This document shows positions 22,141 through 33,064 of a stretch of DNA of 64,000 bases, piece by piece. The notes beneath the pieces were generated by a model that saw only the letters and a list, made by a program, of their open reading frames with translations, was not told the DNA's origin and did no database searches. Positions within the stretch are counted from its first letter, which is position 1, and each line of letters begins with the position of its first letter. The position numbers and the translations under genes are program-made. The DNA is from Persicaria tinctoria (Eukaryota > Streptophyta > Magnoliopsida > Caryophyllales > Polygonaceae). The stretch covers positions 30,148,120 to 30,212,119 of the forward strand of contig JBANSL010000010.1 of assembly GCA_037127255.1 (NCBI GenBank), read 5' to 3'.

Positions 22141-22768
22141 TACACGTGGACCAATCAAATTAATTCTTTCCTTCTCATTCTTGGTGACCTTTGCACCTGA
22201 ACACAACCTTATATATATATATATTCTGAATAGCGACTCACCTCGAATATGTTCGAGGCAGTATTAACACAAGAAGGGCAGACAGGGCAGGAATTTCGTT
22301 GACTTGCCAACAACCCTAAAGTCGCTGTTACAAGGTGAGGGTGTTTTATAAAAAAAAATGGATAAGTCTTTGTTTCAAACGATTTTGCACCTGAACACAA
22401 CCTTATATATATATATATTCTGAATAGCGACTCACCTCGAATATGTTCGAGGCAGTATTAACACAAGAAGGGCAGACAGGGCAGGAATTTCGTTGACTTG
22501 CCAACAACCCTAAAGTCGCTGTACACGTGGACCAATCAAATTAATTCTTTCCTTCTCATTCTTGGTGACCTTTGCACCTGAACACAACCTTATATATATA
22601 TATATTCTGAATAGCGACTCACCTCGAATATGTTCGAGGCAGTATTAACACAAGAAGGGCAGACAGGGCAGGAATTTCGTTGACTTGCCAACAACCCTAA
22701 AGTCGCTGTTACAAGGTGAGGGTGTTTTATAAAAAAAAATGGATAAGTCTTTGTTTCAAACGATTTTG
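22141..22768. repeat. Recent segmental tandem duplication at the right TIR boundary
   Basis: Block A ('tacacgtggaccaatcaaat', ends at the TIR) occurs at 22141 and 22521. Block B (from 'gcacctgaacacaacctta' through 'cagggcaggaatttcgttga' to 'aagtctttgtttcaaacgat') occurs at 22193-22388, 22385-22520 (3' truncated) and 22573-22768. The copies appear essentially identical. Each B block contains its own (TA)7 tract. The junction shares the microhomology 'gtcgctgt'. Confidence 0.85.
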
Positions 22769-23299
22769 CCTCATTTTGACTGATTGTCAAAATAATTTCG
22801 ATTTTTTACTATTCTCCAAAAAAAAAAATTGTGTTTTTTGGCTCATTCGAAAAAAAATCCAATTTTCATTCAGTAAGAACATGGAATCATTCCGTAGTTC
22901 ATCTGTTCATTCATCCACTGAAAATAGAGAAGGAATGGCCTAAAATATAAAAGTTCATCTATCTGCTCATTCATCTAACAAAAGAAAAAATCAATCTTTA
23001 TTCAAACAAAAAAAAAAACTAGCCGTTACAACTACTGAAAAAGGCGTGAATCAAACAATAGTAAAATAGTACATAAAGCTTGATGACTAAGATGGCATTG
23101 GCATACATGGAAAGTGATTTGGGTGCCCACTCAGATCTCCTATTGTCAAAAAGAACACAGCATCTATTGATTACAATGCAGAAAAACATGGGTATCCAAA
23201 TCACTACCCACCCCATAGAATGGTTAGCCTAAACCACAAAACACCATCTTTTCTTGTCACTCAAAACATAAAATTGTTCAAGCAATAGTTTCCAATTGT
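22769..23299 (-). other. 3' flank of the GH17 gene
   Basis: AT-rich, no gene. Probably includes the 3' UTR of the minus-strand glucanase gene (immediately past its stop at 23300) and ordinary intergenic sequence. Minus-strand ORF 23019-23216 has no recognisable domain. Confidence 0.4.
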
Positions 23300-25217
23300 C
23301 TAACTAAGCGTCACACTCGGGTACTTGCAATATCCATGGCCTGCAAACACCAAGAAAAAAACAACCACAACAAGTGTATGATTTAGAGTCATCACAAATG
23401 TAACATAAACACGAAAAGAAGGCGGAAAATGGGGCATCTGAAGACACCGCTTACTTGGATCTTTAGTAGTCTGCACGGCGAGACCATTGAAGTAACAAGT
23501 TGCACCTTGGCTTCTAAACTGCGCCCAATACGAACTAAAAGCATAGCTCGCGTGCACAAGCAACAGGTTCGGCTTGTAGCATGCTTTCCCGGGCTGAATA
23601 GCATCACAAGTGGCGTTCCCTTGAGAGCAAGCGTATGCCACAGCAGATCCCACCTCCGACATATTAGCTCCTCTACCGACGACACACCATATCTTCCCTT
23701 TGTAAGGCGCATTGTTGGTTCCTTCTGCAATGGGCGGGTAATCTGAAGGTGGCGTCTTACCGGAGAAATCAATTGGATAAACCTTCCTACCATTCGGGTA
23801 GTAAACGCCCCAATGCCGCTCTGTTGCTGGCCCTGGCTTTTGGTTTTCGTTATACAAGGAAAATATAAATGCTGGCAAAACTACACCCGGGCGTGCAGGT
23901 GTGCCGAGTGGTGGTTTGGTGGTCAATTTTTTCACTAGGTTTCGATTGTAAGTGGCGGCATTGTGAGAATTCCCTCCAATCTGATCGAAATCACAGCCGT
24001 TAGGCCAGCCAGTCTCGCTGATCCAAAGCCTGACATCAGGAATGCCGAGCTTCTTCATTGCGAAAATGACAGCATCAAGCATCTGATCAAGCAGATTGGT
24101 GTAGCTCAAGCCACTGACAGGGTCAGTATAATTCGTCCCACCATTGAAGAGGGCGTAATCTAGGTTGATGTTAGGGTAATTCTGTGACCAAACAAAGTAA
24201 GGGTAACAATCCACAAAGTAGAATGACTTGGTCCTCCACAGAAACTGCAACATGGGCTTCACAACTGACACGGCAATGTCGGACCTAAAGGTTCCGTTAG
24301 AGGGAGGAAACGAGCTCTCGAGGACATCCATGGCCATGGGTGTACTCACTTTGACCTTGGTGATATTCAAGGTCTTAAGTGCCACCTTGATCTTTCTCAT
24401 GGCAGGCACAAGACCAAACCAAGTCTTTTTATCGGCTTCGTTGGTGGAGCTAAGGATTTCATTTCCTACAAGGATATACCTAATCAAGGTCTTAGGGTAG
24501 TATGGAAGCACATTGTTGTGGATCCACTCATTCGCCATCGACTGGTTACCGGACATGTTGACAATGAGGTTATTCGGAACCATAACCGAAACTTGAAGGC
24601 TAGTGCCTTTGAGGGCATTGAGGATTTCAGGCTGTGCATCATAGATTTTTACTCGGCTTCCGTTGATTCGCTTGATGAGCTCAATGGATTCCGATGCAGA
24701 CGGTAAATTGTTGCCCAATACACCATAGTTGATACCAACCTTAGGATGGAACTCAGCACCTATACATACCAACAACAAACAAAAATGAAATGAAATGTAG
24801 TGTACAATGGAGATGATCTTGTTACAGTGTATGTATCATTCCTCATTGATTGAACTATATAGATTTGCAAATTAGATATAAAAAGCACTAATCCATCACA
24901 ATCAATGACAGAAAGAAGACAGCAACAAAAAACTGAAATTGCAACAAATTTGTGCTCCAATTTCTTCTTCCAAACATGACCCATTCTCCATTTCAGAAGC
25001 TAATTCATCACAATCAATGACAGAAAGAAGACAGCAACAATGACAGAAAGAAGACACCAACAACAAAATGTGCAAACAAAAAAGCCCCAAATTCATCACA
25101 AATAATGACAGAAACAAGAAAACAAGAAGAGCAGTAGTTACCGGAGACGGAGACAAGAAGAGAGAGCATGAAAATGGAAGCAATCCCCATTTTCATCTCT
25201 TTATCTCTCCACTCCAT
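23300..25217 (-). CDS. Glucan endo-1,3-beta-glucosidase (GH17) with C-terminal X8/CBM43 domain
   Basis: Three exons: 25217-25142, 24759-23455 and 23340-23300. Introns have GT-AG ends and frame is kept, giving 473 residues with stop TAG. Exon 1 is a signal peptide (hydrophobic IFMLSLLVSVSG). Exon 2 begins the mature enzyme (VGINYGVLGNNLPS). The catalytic acid/base Glu is in LVGNEILSS and the nucleophile Glu in LWISETGWPN. A linker leads to the X8/CBM43 module (IWCVVGRGANMSEV, then AYACSQGNATCDAIQ, then HASYAFSSYW, with the expected Cys spacing), completed by the 41-base last exon (GYCKYPSVTLS). No long hydrophobic tail for a GPI anchor follows, so it is probably secreted to the apoplast. The family hydrolyses beta-1,3-glucan (callose) in walls and plasmodesmata. 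No frame breaks. It is the only typical intact host gene in the window and is flanked on both sides by transposons. Confidence 0.95.
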
Positions 25218-25620
25218 AGCAGAGAATTAGAGTCCTGTCTGATTGCTTACTCTCACAACAGTATTAACACGCTCAGAGAGAGAGAGAGGAAAATAGGAAA
25301 TGGGTTGTTTGTGCCCTTTACAGAACCAATGAAAATGTTGTATTTGTAGCGATAGATCTCATTCGTGAAGGTGAAGTTTCAGTCTGAGAATCTGGGTGAA
25401 GGAAAAAAGGGTCGAAATTCGTGTCGGATGGAGTTGAGATTATAAAATTGAATTGAAAATATAGTACTCCATATATTAAAAGGAGTAATGAGAGATTGTG
25501 TATGCTCAGCTCACCTTTTGGTGGTTGTGTCTTTATGGCAGTGAAAGCTGAATTTGTCAAAGGTCTGTGTAACGTCGTCTTTTGGAAAAGGAAATTCGCC
25601 TGTATCGCTGTAATTTAGGG
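25218..25620 (-). promoter_or_regulatory. Putative 5' UTR and promoter of the GH17 gene
   Basis: Directly upstream of the ATG at 25217 on minus. It has a GA/CT-rich stretch at 25277-25291, typical of plant 5' UTRs. An AT-rich TATA-like segment lies near 25455-25475. The transcription start cannot be fixed from sequence alone. 25621-25944 holds nothing recognisable. Confidence 0.4.
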
Positions 25621-25944
25621 TTCAATTACTGTATTGGGTTGGGAGTCGTTGACTACTTGACTTTAATCAACTGTATGCACTATGCAAACATCAAAATTCT
25701 TAGTAAAAAGTTTTGAGAAATCTCATGACTAGGGGAAATTTCCCTAAAATAAAATGAAATGAATTGATGAATTCAGCAGATATGTAACTACAGTATGTAG
25801 GATAGGCTTTTTTAACAGAAAAGGGGGAGAAAGAAGGGTAGGCCACCACGGCTGGGCATCTGAAAAAGAGCTTTTGCTTTGGGCCAAGATTTTATGACTC
25901 CTCTTTCACAACGGCTACTTTTGTTCTTTTTTCTTTTTATTACG

Positions 25945-26320
25945 GAGTATTATAGCATGTGCAACCATGGGTTACCTCTTTCCCTTTTCAATTTTTATCA
26001 TCTTATTATAATTTGCTACCTAATATATTTTTTTCTCTAAATTATTTTCTACTTTTTCTACCTCTTCTTTAGAGGTTACCTTTGCAACCATGAGGTTACC
26101 TTGTTCCCCACTTGTGTGTTTAAAAAAATATAAAATAACATATAATGACCCACTTATGTGTTTAAAAAAAATAAAAAAATAAAAAAAAAAGGAAGAAGTT
26201 ACCTTAGTGGGAAGGGGTAACCTCTTTCAACCTCTTCCCTTAAGGTTTGGCTTGCAACCATGGGTTTACCTTTTAAGACCTATAAGGTAAGTAAAACTCA
26301 TGGTTGCACATGATCTTAGA
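25945..26320. mobile_element. MITE-like element, about 0.37 kb
   Basis: Inverted ends: the left has CATGTGCAACCATGGGTTAC near 25956, and the right read inward has CATGTGCAACCATGAGTTTT from about 26312. Subterminal GGTTACC / GGTAACC and 'gcaaccatg' repeats occur inside (25970, 26078, 26090, 26250). No ORF. The target-site duplication is not clean, so the superfamily is open (hAT-like subterminal pattern possible). Confidence 0.6.
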
Positions 26321-26769
26321 AAAGACTTCGATAAAACTCTATCTGATAGTATCTTTACGGATGAGATTCAAAATATAAGTACTTTTAGCAATGTCAGTTC
26401 CCTAACGGAGCGGCAAAGATGTACCACCTTATCAGCCGCTATGTTGCCCGTGTGAGGAATATGAGAGGAAGAAACATCTTTCACTCTTGACAAAAGAATT
26501 TTAATATCTATCATTATCAATTCAATTTCCTATGGGCATGGGTCAGTTCCACAAAGGTGCTTACTACTCCTTCAGTTCCAAAATACATGGTCTTTTTAAG
26601 GAACGAAAAACTTTGTAAAATATTATTTTTTAATTAATTTTTTATATATAATTAGATACTTATTAGTAATAAGTATCAAATAGTATAAAAAAATTAATTA
26701 AAAAAAATAAAATTGGTCGGATTATAGAATCAAGGGAAAAAAATCTTCTTCAAAAGAAAGAGAATCTTC
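26321..26769. other. Intergenic; possible truncated Stowaway-like end
   Basis: Contains 'tactccttcagttcca' at 26562, resembling the CTCCNTCNGTCCCA end of plant Tc1/mariner MITEs, followed by AT-rich sequence. The matching right end was not found. Otherwise nothing seen. Confidence 0.3.
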
Positions 26770-28594
26770 TGTTCCAAAAAAAGTATTGGAACCAAATGGT
26801 CAAAACAAAACATCTTAAACTATCATACTCAAACACTGCCTATTTTCATAGGGTAGAAACTGGCAGAATAAATAGGAAAATCATTCGATCAATCACTTCC
26901 AGTGAAGGAATCTTTATTGAAGGGGTCAAAAATATCAAAAATGAAATCCGTTGGGATTTTGAGAAAAGATTTAAACAAGAAAGAATAAATGAAAACATTT
27001 TAAGGGAATACCTAAATCTTGTCACCCCATCAATATCCACTGAGGATAATAGTTATCTTACCCAACATCCATGCAATGGGGAAGTAAAAAGGGTAGTGTT
27101 CAGCCTTGACATCAATAAATCGTTAGGCCCTCATGGAATGACAACCGAATTTTACAAGAAATATTGGGACATTCTTGGGGGATCGATTATCAAAGTTGTC
27201 AAATGATTCTTCCACTCGGGCAAAATTCTTCGACAAATAAACCATACATTTATTACACTATTACCAAAATGTGATAACCCCTCAATGACTTCACTCTACA
27301 GACCAATCAGCTTATGCTCCACAATCTATAAAATTATTTCAAAAATTCTAACAGAGAGACTGAAAAATGTAATTGGAAAACTGATCCACACATTGCAGGG
27401 TGCCTTTGTGTGGGATAGGGCTATTCAAGACAATGTTCTCATAGCTCATGAAAATTTTCACTCATTCTATAACAGAAAAGGTAAAGTGGGATGGATGGCC
27501 ATAAAATTAGATATAGAAAAAGCATATGATAGAGTAGATTGGAATTTCACTAGGGCGAATCTGGAAAAATTTGGCTTTCACCCGACTTTCATGAAATGGG
27601 TTATGGAATGCATATCTACAGTGTCCTTCTCTGTGCTCGTTGATAATGGTCCAACAGAATTATTCATACCAACTAGAGGTCTCCTTCAGGGCGATCCTCT
27701 TTCCCCTTTCCTCTTCATTCTGGGGGCTGAGGTCCTAGCAAGAAAACTCGCACATGAAGCTAACACTACTAAGGGCCACATTGGTTTCAAATTTGGGAGG
27801 GACGGGCTGCATATCCCTTTTCCTGCCTTCGCTAATGACATCATCATCTTCACCAAAGGTAACATTTCAGCCTACAAGCCAAAACAGTTATAGATGAATA
27901 TTGTAGCATCTCTGGACAAGAAGTTAATTATCACAAATCTGCATTCCAAACAACAAAAGGAATATCTCGATCTAGGATTGAAGAGCTGGAAAGATGCTTG
28001 TGCATTTCAAATGAAACTACAATCGAAAAATACCTTGGCTGCCCTATTATTAATGGGAGAGTTAATAAACAAACCTTCGAGGAAATCGTTTGTAAATAAA
28101 AAAAAAGCAGCTCAGCAAATGGCGGGCTAATGCTCTATCACAACAGGGACATGCTGTCCTCATTGGCACAAACTTGGCATCAAAACTCTTATATACGATG
28201 CAAAGCTTCATGCTCCCAAACACAATTCAAAAGGAACTAGACCAAATAAATCGAACTTTCTTCTAGAACAAAGATCTCTAATACCGCCCCCTGATAAGCT
28301 GGGATAAAATATGTAGACCACAAGGTAATGAAAGACTGGGTTTACAAAAGTCCAATGATATGAATGAAGCACTCCAAATGAAACTCATATGGAAAATTCT
28401 TGCGAAACCAGAGAATATATGGGTGAAACTAATTCAATATAAGTATTTGAAAACAACTCATATATTGGATTACAAAAAAAGTGGGAGTGTGTCGTGGAAA
28501 TGGTCGAAACTTGTTCCCTTGATTGAAAATTTTAAAACAGGTCTTATCTGGTCCATAGGCAATGGCCAATCTATTAAATTTTGGACTGACAACT
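26770..28594 (+). pseudogene. LINE (L1-type non-LTR) reverse transcriptase, truncated and broken
   Basis: 5' truncated: the endonuclease domain is missing and the frame starts near the NTAYFHRVE block. RT motifs in order: LGPHGMTTEFYKKYW, YRPISLCSTIYKIISKIL, IKLDIEKAYDRVDW, GLLQGDPLSPFLF, then AFANDIIIF. The last is normally FADD, so a catalytic Asp has become Asn. TGA at 27204-27206 interrupts the frame. A frameshift follows near 27870-27893, and further stops lie near 28106 and 28265. The zf-RVT-like C-terminal region runs to SIKFWTDN, where a Gypsy LTR begins at 28595. The ORF resumes at 63960 (LTTLPISK), 35 kb away. Dead element. Confidence 0.9.
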
Positions 28595-28919
28595 TGATGT
28601 GACCCTCGACGGAGCTAGCTTATCTGACGATCGGGTTGGTGATCTAGATGCTAGGGATGGAGCTCCGATGGATGCTATTGAAGATTCTAATGATGAGGAG
28701 ATGGAAGAGGAGCCACTTGTACCTTGAGCTACCCCACCATTGACTATAGGTCGAGCTCGCCTACTGGCTCAATCGGTTCTTATCTTTGAGGAGTCACCAC
28801 CACACACAGTCACTTTGTTACAAGTTAAGTCTGAATTGGCGCTGACCGAGACTTTATTAGAGGGGATGCCAAGCTAAATTTTTCAAAACCAAACTACCTA
28901 TTTACCTAGGAGGATATTC
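28595..28919 (+). repeat. Gypsy 5' LTR, first part
   Basis: Matches 62895-63222 of the 3' LTR from TGATGTGACCC to 'ggaggatattctct', then stops where foreign DNA begins. C-to-T changes at CpG sites relative to the 3' LTR (e.g. CGA to TGA near 28726) show ageing by deamination. Confidence 0.93.
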
Positions 28920-29689
28920 TCTAACAAGGCCGGCCCTTGGCATGTGCCAAACGTGCAAACGCACGGGGCCTCAAAATTTTGATGGTCTCGTATAGGTTTT
29001 ATAATATAAATGTATATCTATAAATTGCAAACAGGAACAAGTTGCCGCGGCAGCCTAGCTGGTAGAAGGCCCGTGTTCGTTCCAAGTTTGTCCGAGTTCG
29101 AATTGGAATAGGTAGCCCTTTTTTATTTCCAAAGTAAACTCAGCAGCGGGAAACCATCAACTCCTTTTATTAACAAAATATTTTTACAACAGCCAGATTT
29201 TTTTTTTCCTTCACAATGTTATTTTGTACCTTAAAAAAAAAAATCCTATGTAGGAAATCAATTCAAGTTATTCAACCATTACAATTTCCAAAGTAAACTC
29301 AGCAGCGGGCAGCCATCAACTCCTTTTATTAACAAAATATTTTTACAACAGCCAGATTTTTTTCCCCTTCACAATGTTATTTTGTACCTTAAAAGGAAAA
29401 AAAAAAAAAGAAATCCTATGTAGGAAATCAATTCAAGTTATTCAACCATTACAATCGTCCCTTCAACCTCAAGAATTTCGATAGGTAATCTAAAATTCTA
29501 ACTATAGCAATATTATAATTATTATTATTATTGTTATTATTTTGTATCTTTCTACCTTATGAATCACTAAGTCGGGAAAGATAAAATACCACATACAAGA
29601 TTTGAAGTATTTATATCGAATTGAACTACCCTAATTAGTGTTAAAAAAGGCCTCAATATGTATATTGCACAAGTCTAGGACTGTGCACG
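28920..29689. other. Foreign DNA at the left edge of the LTR insertion
   Basis: Begins 'aaggccggcccttggcatgt', which resembles the end of a hAT-type element, but no matching right end was found. A tRNA-like stretch at 29045-29115 has a box A-like 'tagctggtagaagg' and a box B-like 'gagttcgaattgg', perhaps a SINE head. 29454-29689 is AT-rich with nothing recognisable. Confidence 0.4.
29130..29453. repeat. Tandem duplication, about 160-bp unit, two copies
   Basis: Copies 29130-29282 and 29283-29453 share 'ccaaagtaaactcagcagcg', 'ttttattaacaaaatatttt' and 'ttcaagttattcaaccatta'. They differ mainly in A/T homopolymer lengths. Confidence 0.9.
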
Positions 29690-29731
29690 TCCACTAGCAA
29701 ACACTTGCACGTCCTTAACAACGTGCAAGTA

Positions 29732-29755
29732 TTGCACGTCCTTAAGGACGTGCAA
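29732..29755. repeat. 24-bp perfect palindrome around GCACGTCCTTAAGGACGTGC
   Basis: Flanked at 29704-29727 by an imperfect copy and followed by TTTAGGG-like repeats (29769-29808). Half-site GCACGTCC recurs at 32966, 33090, 34837 and 34901. Candidate binding site for the element's transposase; inference only. Confidence 0.8.
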
Positions 29756-29999
29756 ACCCTAGTTAGGGTTTTGCGTTTAGGGTTTAGGGTTTAGGGTATA
29801 GGGTTTAGGTATTCCAAGGGTTTTGTAATGTTAATTGAAAAAAATGAAGTGTTTAGCTAGTGGAGTTGAAGGATTTAGGGTCAAATTAAATAGAAAACAA
29901 TAATTGTTAAGGTTTTCATTCGGATAATATGCGAATAACGTTACAAGGAACGGAAAAAAGGTTTACATTCATAATTTTAATAAACTGGTGGAATAAAAT

Positions 30000-32847
30000 C
30001 TAGGAAAATAGTAAAGGGTGGCCGGACTCGACACGCAAGGCTCGAAATCTCTCAAACTGAGCTTGAAACGGAGCATCCCATCCTTCGACGCTCGGATGAT
30101 GATGTGCGACCCATTCTGGCGGAGGCGGCGGAATAGGAGCGTTAGGACGCAACCAGATCTATGAGAACGGAAAATTAGAGTTAGAGTATTAACATATATA
30201 TGAAAAGCAAGAATAGGTAATAAAAAAAGACGTTTGAAGTCGTACCGCGACAAAATGGTCTTGGTTTCCGATGCAGGCTACACCAAGGGTTGCTGATTGA
30301 GGGTTGTTAGCAGGTGTCGGCGAGGTCATGGGGAGACATGTGAACGGATGATGCCAAGCTAGGACGACGAGAGGAATCTGATATACCGTTGCAAATACTA
30401 AACACTTAATGGGTAGCTCTATCCACCGTCTCCTATCACCATGCACAGCTCCCGCCCATCTCTGGTAGTCGACGAACTGCTGGAATTGGTACCCTCACGT
30501 ATAACAACCGGCGTACAGATCGGCGTGATCCTCCAAGTGATTGCATAGTAACGTTTTGAGTTCCGGGAAAGCAGTCTCGCCAATCGGTGATGTCAAAGCC
30601 GCCAAAGCACGGTAGCCACAATGACCATCTCCAATAGTGTCCCTCACCGTCTCAATATGACCGAGCATGAAGGGATCAACGTTGTTTCGACCCCAGTTGA
30701 ACCCTCCAAACACATCATCGCGTCCACGTCGAGCTGAGGTCGCTTGTGGACGATGCCGAACAACATTTCGAGCAGCACACGCTTCTTCTCTCTCAAACCT
30801 TTCCCTTACCTCCTCGTATGGCAACGGGTTGGTTCTGCAGGCATTCCTCGACCCCCGAGGCCTCCCCTTCCTTCGGACGCTTGCTGATGAGGGTGGGTGC
30901 AGCTCATCCTCGCACACATCGTTGGAAGTCGTGTATGAAGATAACAGCTCATACGGCAGTGGGGTGTCGTCGATGTCAGTCCATGACAAATCCATCCAGA
31001 ACGGGTAGATGTCCTCGGCGGGTATCGGAGTACCGGAGTTGACGTATGCCTGAATATCATGGACACAAGGGATCCCGTAACAAACCCTCCAATGTCGTTC
31101 CGTGCATACCAGAGGAACCTTTTGGTTCACGACGTCCTGCCACATCTTGTACAGATAATCGAAGCACTTTTTGGAGATTAAAGTCTTTACCTCATCGAAA
31201 AGGTTGACTTTATACGCCGCTGTTGGCCATTTGAAGCGGTCGATCTCCAAAGCAGTTTGCAACTCATGCAGTTGACAATCGTTGACTCTATGGATTGCAT
31301 CGATCACGATGCGAAAGTCACCAGTCGATGAGTGAAGTGCCTCCTTCATAACCTTGTGTTGACCCTCAACTCTGTACACATTGAAGTGCATAGCACTAAA
31401 TATTCGATGTCATATCATATTGTAATGGGAGATATGAAGTAAGGTTATACCTGTTTATTGTACGGGTGCCGAGATGGAAGACATTATCTACGTAGCATCG
31501 TACGATGCTCCTGCTGTATGGAAGCCAAATCGCCTCTAAATACGCCACCACACCTGGGAATGGGTGCCATGCAGCGTGTAGCGCCCGAAGACGGCGGTTG
31601 AATGATTCCTCCGACCTCGATTCGAACAACCCCCAACAGTTGCCCTTAAAGATGCCAGCGTGGTTTAAATTCTTTGTGATCTTCAGAGCAGCTTCCTCGC
31701 ATCTTCTCGTCACATGTAACCAGCAAAGGAGATGATGGACGTCGGGGAAGACAACATTCAGCGCCGCCACAGAGACCTAGCTCTCGATCAGTCATTATAG
31801 CTTGAGGCTGAACCGTCCCAAGCAAGATCTGAAGCTGTCGCAACACCCAGGCGTATGTGTCTTCGTTCTCTTGCGACATGAAGGCATAGGCGATGCAGTA
31901 AGTATTGCCTGAGGGTGTGAACCCGACCACCTCGCACAATGGAATCCCATATCTGCAAGTGTAAATATGTTATATGTAAAATACTTTATAATTGGCTATA
32001 TGTGCAGTAATGTAATCGTAATTAAGTAACTTACGCATTTGTTTTATACGTGTTGTCCATTACGATGACGTAATGGAACCTTCGGAGAAGGCGTATCCCG
32101 TCGGGATGCGCCATGAAGAGGTCGCTCAAGACGTTGTCGTCATCCGGATGTCGTCTGAAGTCGTAGTAGTACCCTCTTTCCCGCAGATGGTGCAAGGTAT
32201 CCTGGGTCATCGTCCGACTACCTCTTTCTTCGGCGACCATCATGGTGAGCGTGTTGGTAAGGCTCTTCCTTGACGTGACGCTGGTCTCATCCAACTGCCT
32301 AAATCCGCACCCAATGGATTTTGGAGGAGTGCCAATTTCCTTCATCCACCTAGCCATCTTATTTTCCCCCTCTGTCATCTGTCCAGCGATGGCGTGACCC
32401 TTCAAGCTCGTGGAAATCCTGTGGTTATGAACACCGTGGGTTACCGTCATAACCCAGTGACCCGGCGGAGCTTCGTGCCCGTGTAGAGAGAATGGACAAC
32501 TGTTTATCTTCGATTGCGTGCTTCGGAGCTTCCTCCCGCGTGGTCGGTACTCCCCATACTGCTCCAAGCAAGGAGAACCCCGCCTGGACGGTTCGACGCC
32601 CCCGTCCAAGACCGCTTGATTACTAAAATCATGCAGTGTCTCCGACCCAAGTCCTTGAAATGCGTAACCATTTCGTCACGGTCATTCCAAACCCTTGGGT
32701 CTGAGAACTCAGACGTAAAGTCTCGAAACTGTAATAACATTAGTGGAAATATGAACAAAACGGAAGGAATACGAAATATATTCACTATACGGAACGTATC
32801 CGTACCTGGCAAACTTGGAAACGACGATTGCTTTGCGGCTCGGCCAT
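30000..32847 (-). pseudogene. MULE transposase fused to a C-terminal OTU cysteine-protease domain
   Basis: Exons: 32847-32806 (MAEPQSNRRFQVCQ), 32729-32035, 31952-31451, 31371-30246, 30158-30000; all introns GT-AG. Order: a FAR1/MuDR-like N-terminal domain (RVWNDRDEMVTHFKDLGRRH, then GEYRPRGRK), the DDE core (IVMDNTYKTN, then AIMTDREL), RVEGQHKVMKEAL, a SWIM-like finger (ERHWRVCYGIPCVHDI), then an OTU domain. In the OTU the catalytic Cys sits in GDGHCGYRALAAL and the catalytic His in NQDHFVA, followed after the last intron by Trp-containing IWLRPNAPIPPPPPEW. Breaks: frameshifts near 32560-32610 and 31770-31780, and TGA at 30495-30497 inside the OTU (a CGA-to-TGA type change). OTU enzymes normally remove ubiquitin. 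Fusion to a transposase suggests a nuclear role for the element; inference. Confidence 0.88.
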
Positions 32848-33064
32848 AACGATTCTAACGGTGAAGGAATATATCAAATCAAATCGGACTTTGTTTTGGA
32901 GTGCGGAATCAAGTTGTCCACCTTCGCTTCAAATAGGCACTGTTGCGTTAAAGGTACGCGGAAGTGCACGTCCAAAAGGACGTGCTAGGGTTTAGGATTT
33001 GGCTAGGGTTTTAGGGTTTGACCAGGTTAGGTCTAAGGTAAGGAAAATGCACGTGGTCAAGAAC

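Larger units (their letters stand above)
20392..22209. mobile_element. (TA)n-bounded TIR element, 1.8 kb, with GC-rich capture and opposed repeat arrays
   Basis: The left end is GGGTAGGGTTCAAGTGAGAA, with 'ggtgagaaggaaagaagtaa' and 'ctaattggtgga' further in. The right end read inward is AAGGTTGTGTTCAGGTGCAA, with 'gaatgagaaggaaagaatta' and 'tttgattggtcca' further in. These are clear imperfect TIRs of about 65 bases. TA tracts flank both ends. Contains a GC-rich captured block (20505-21070) and two opposed short-repeat arrays (21231-21840). Confidence 0.8.

Noticed and set aside
30667..31042. + strand ORFs of about 100 codons
   Set aside because: Antisense to the transposase-OTU exon on minus, which has clear motifs.
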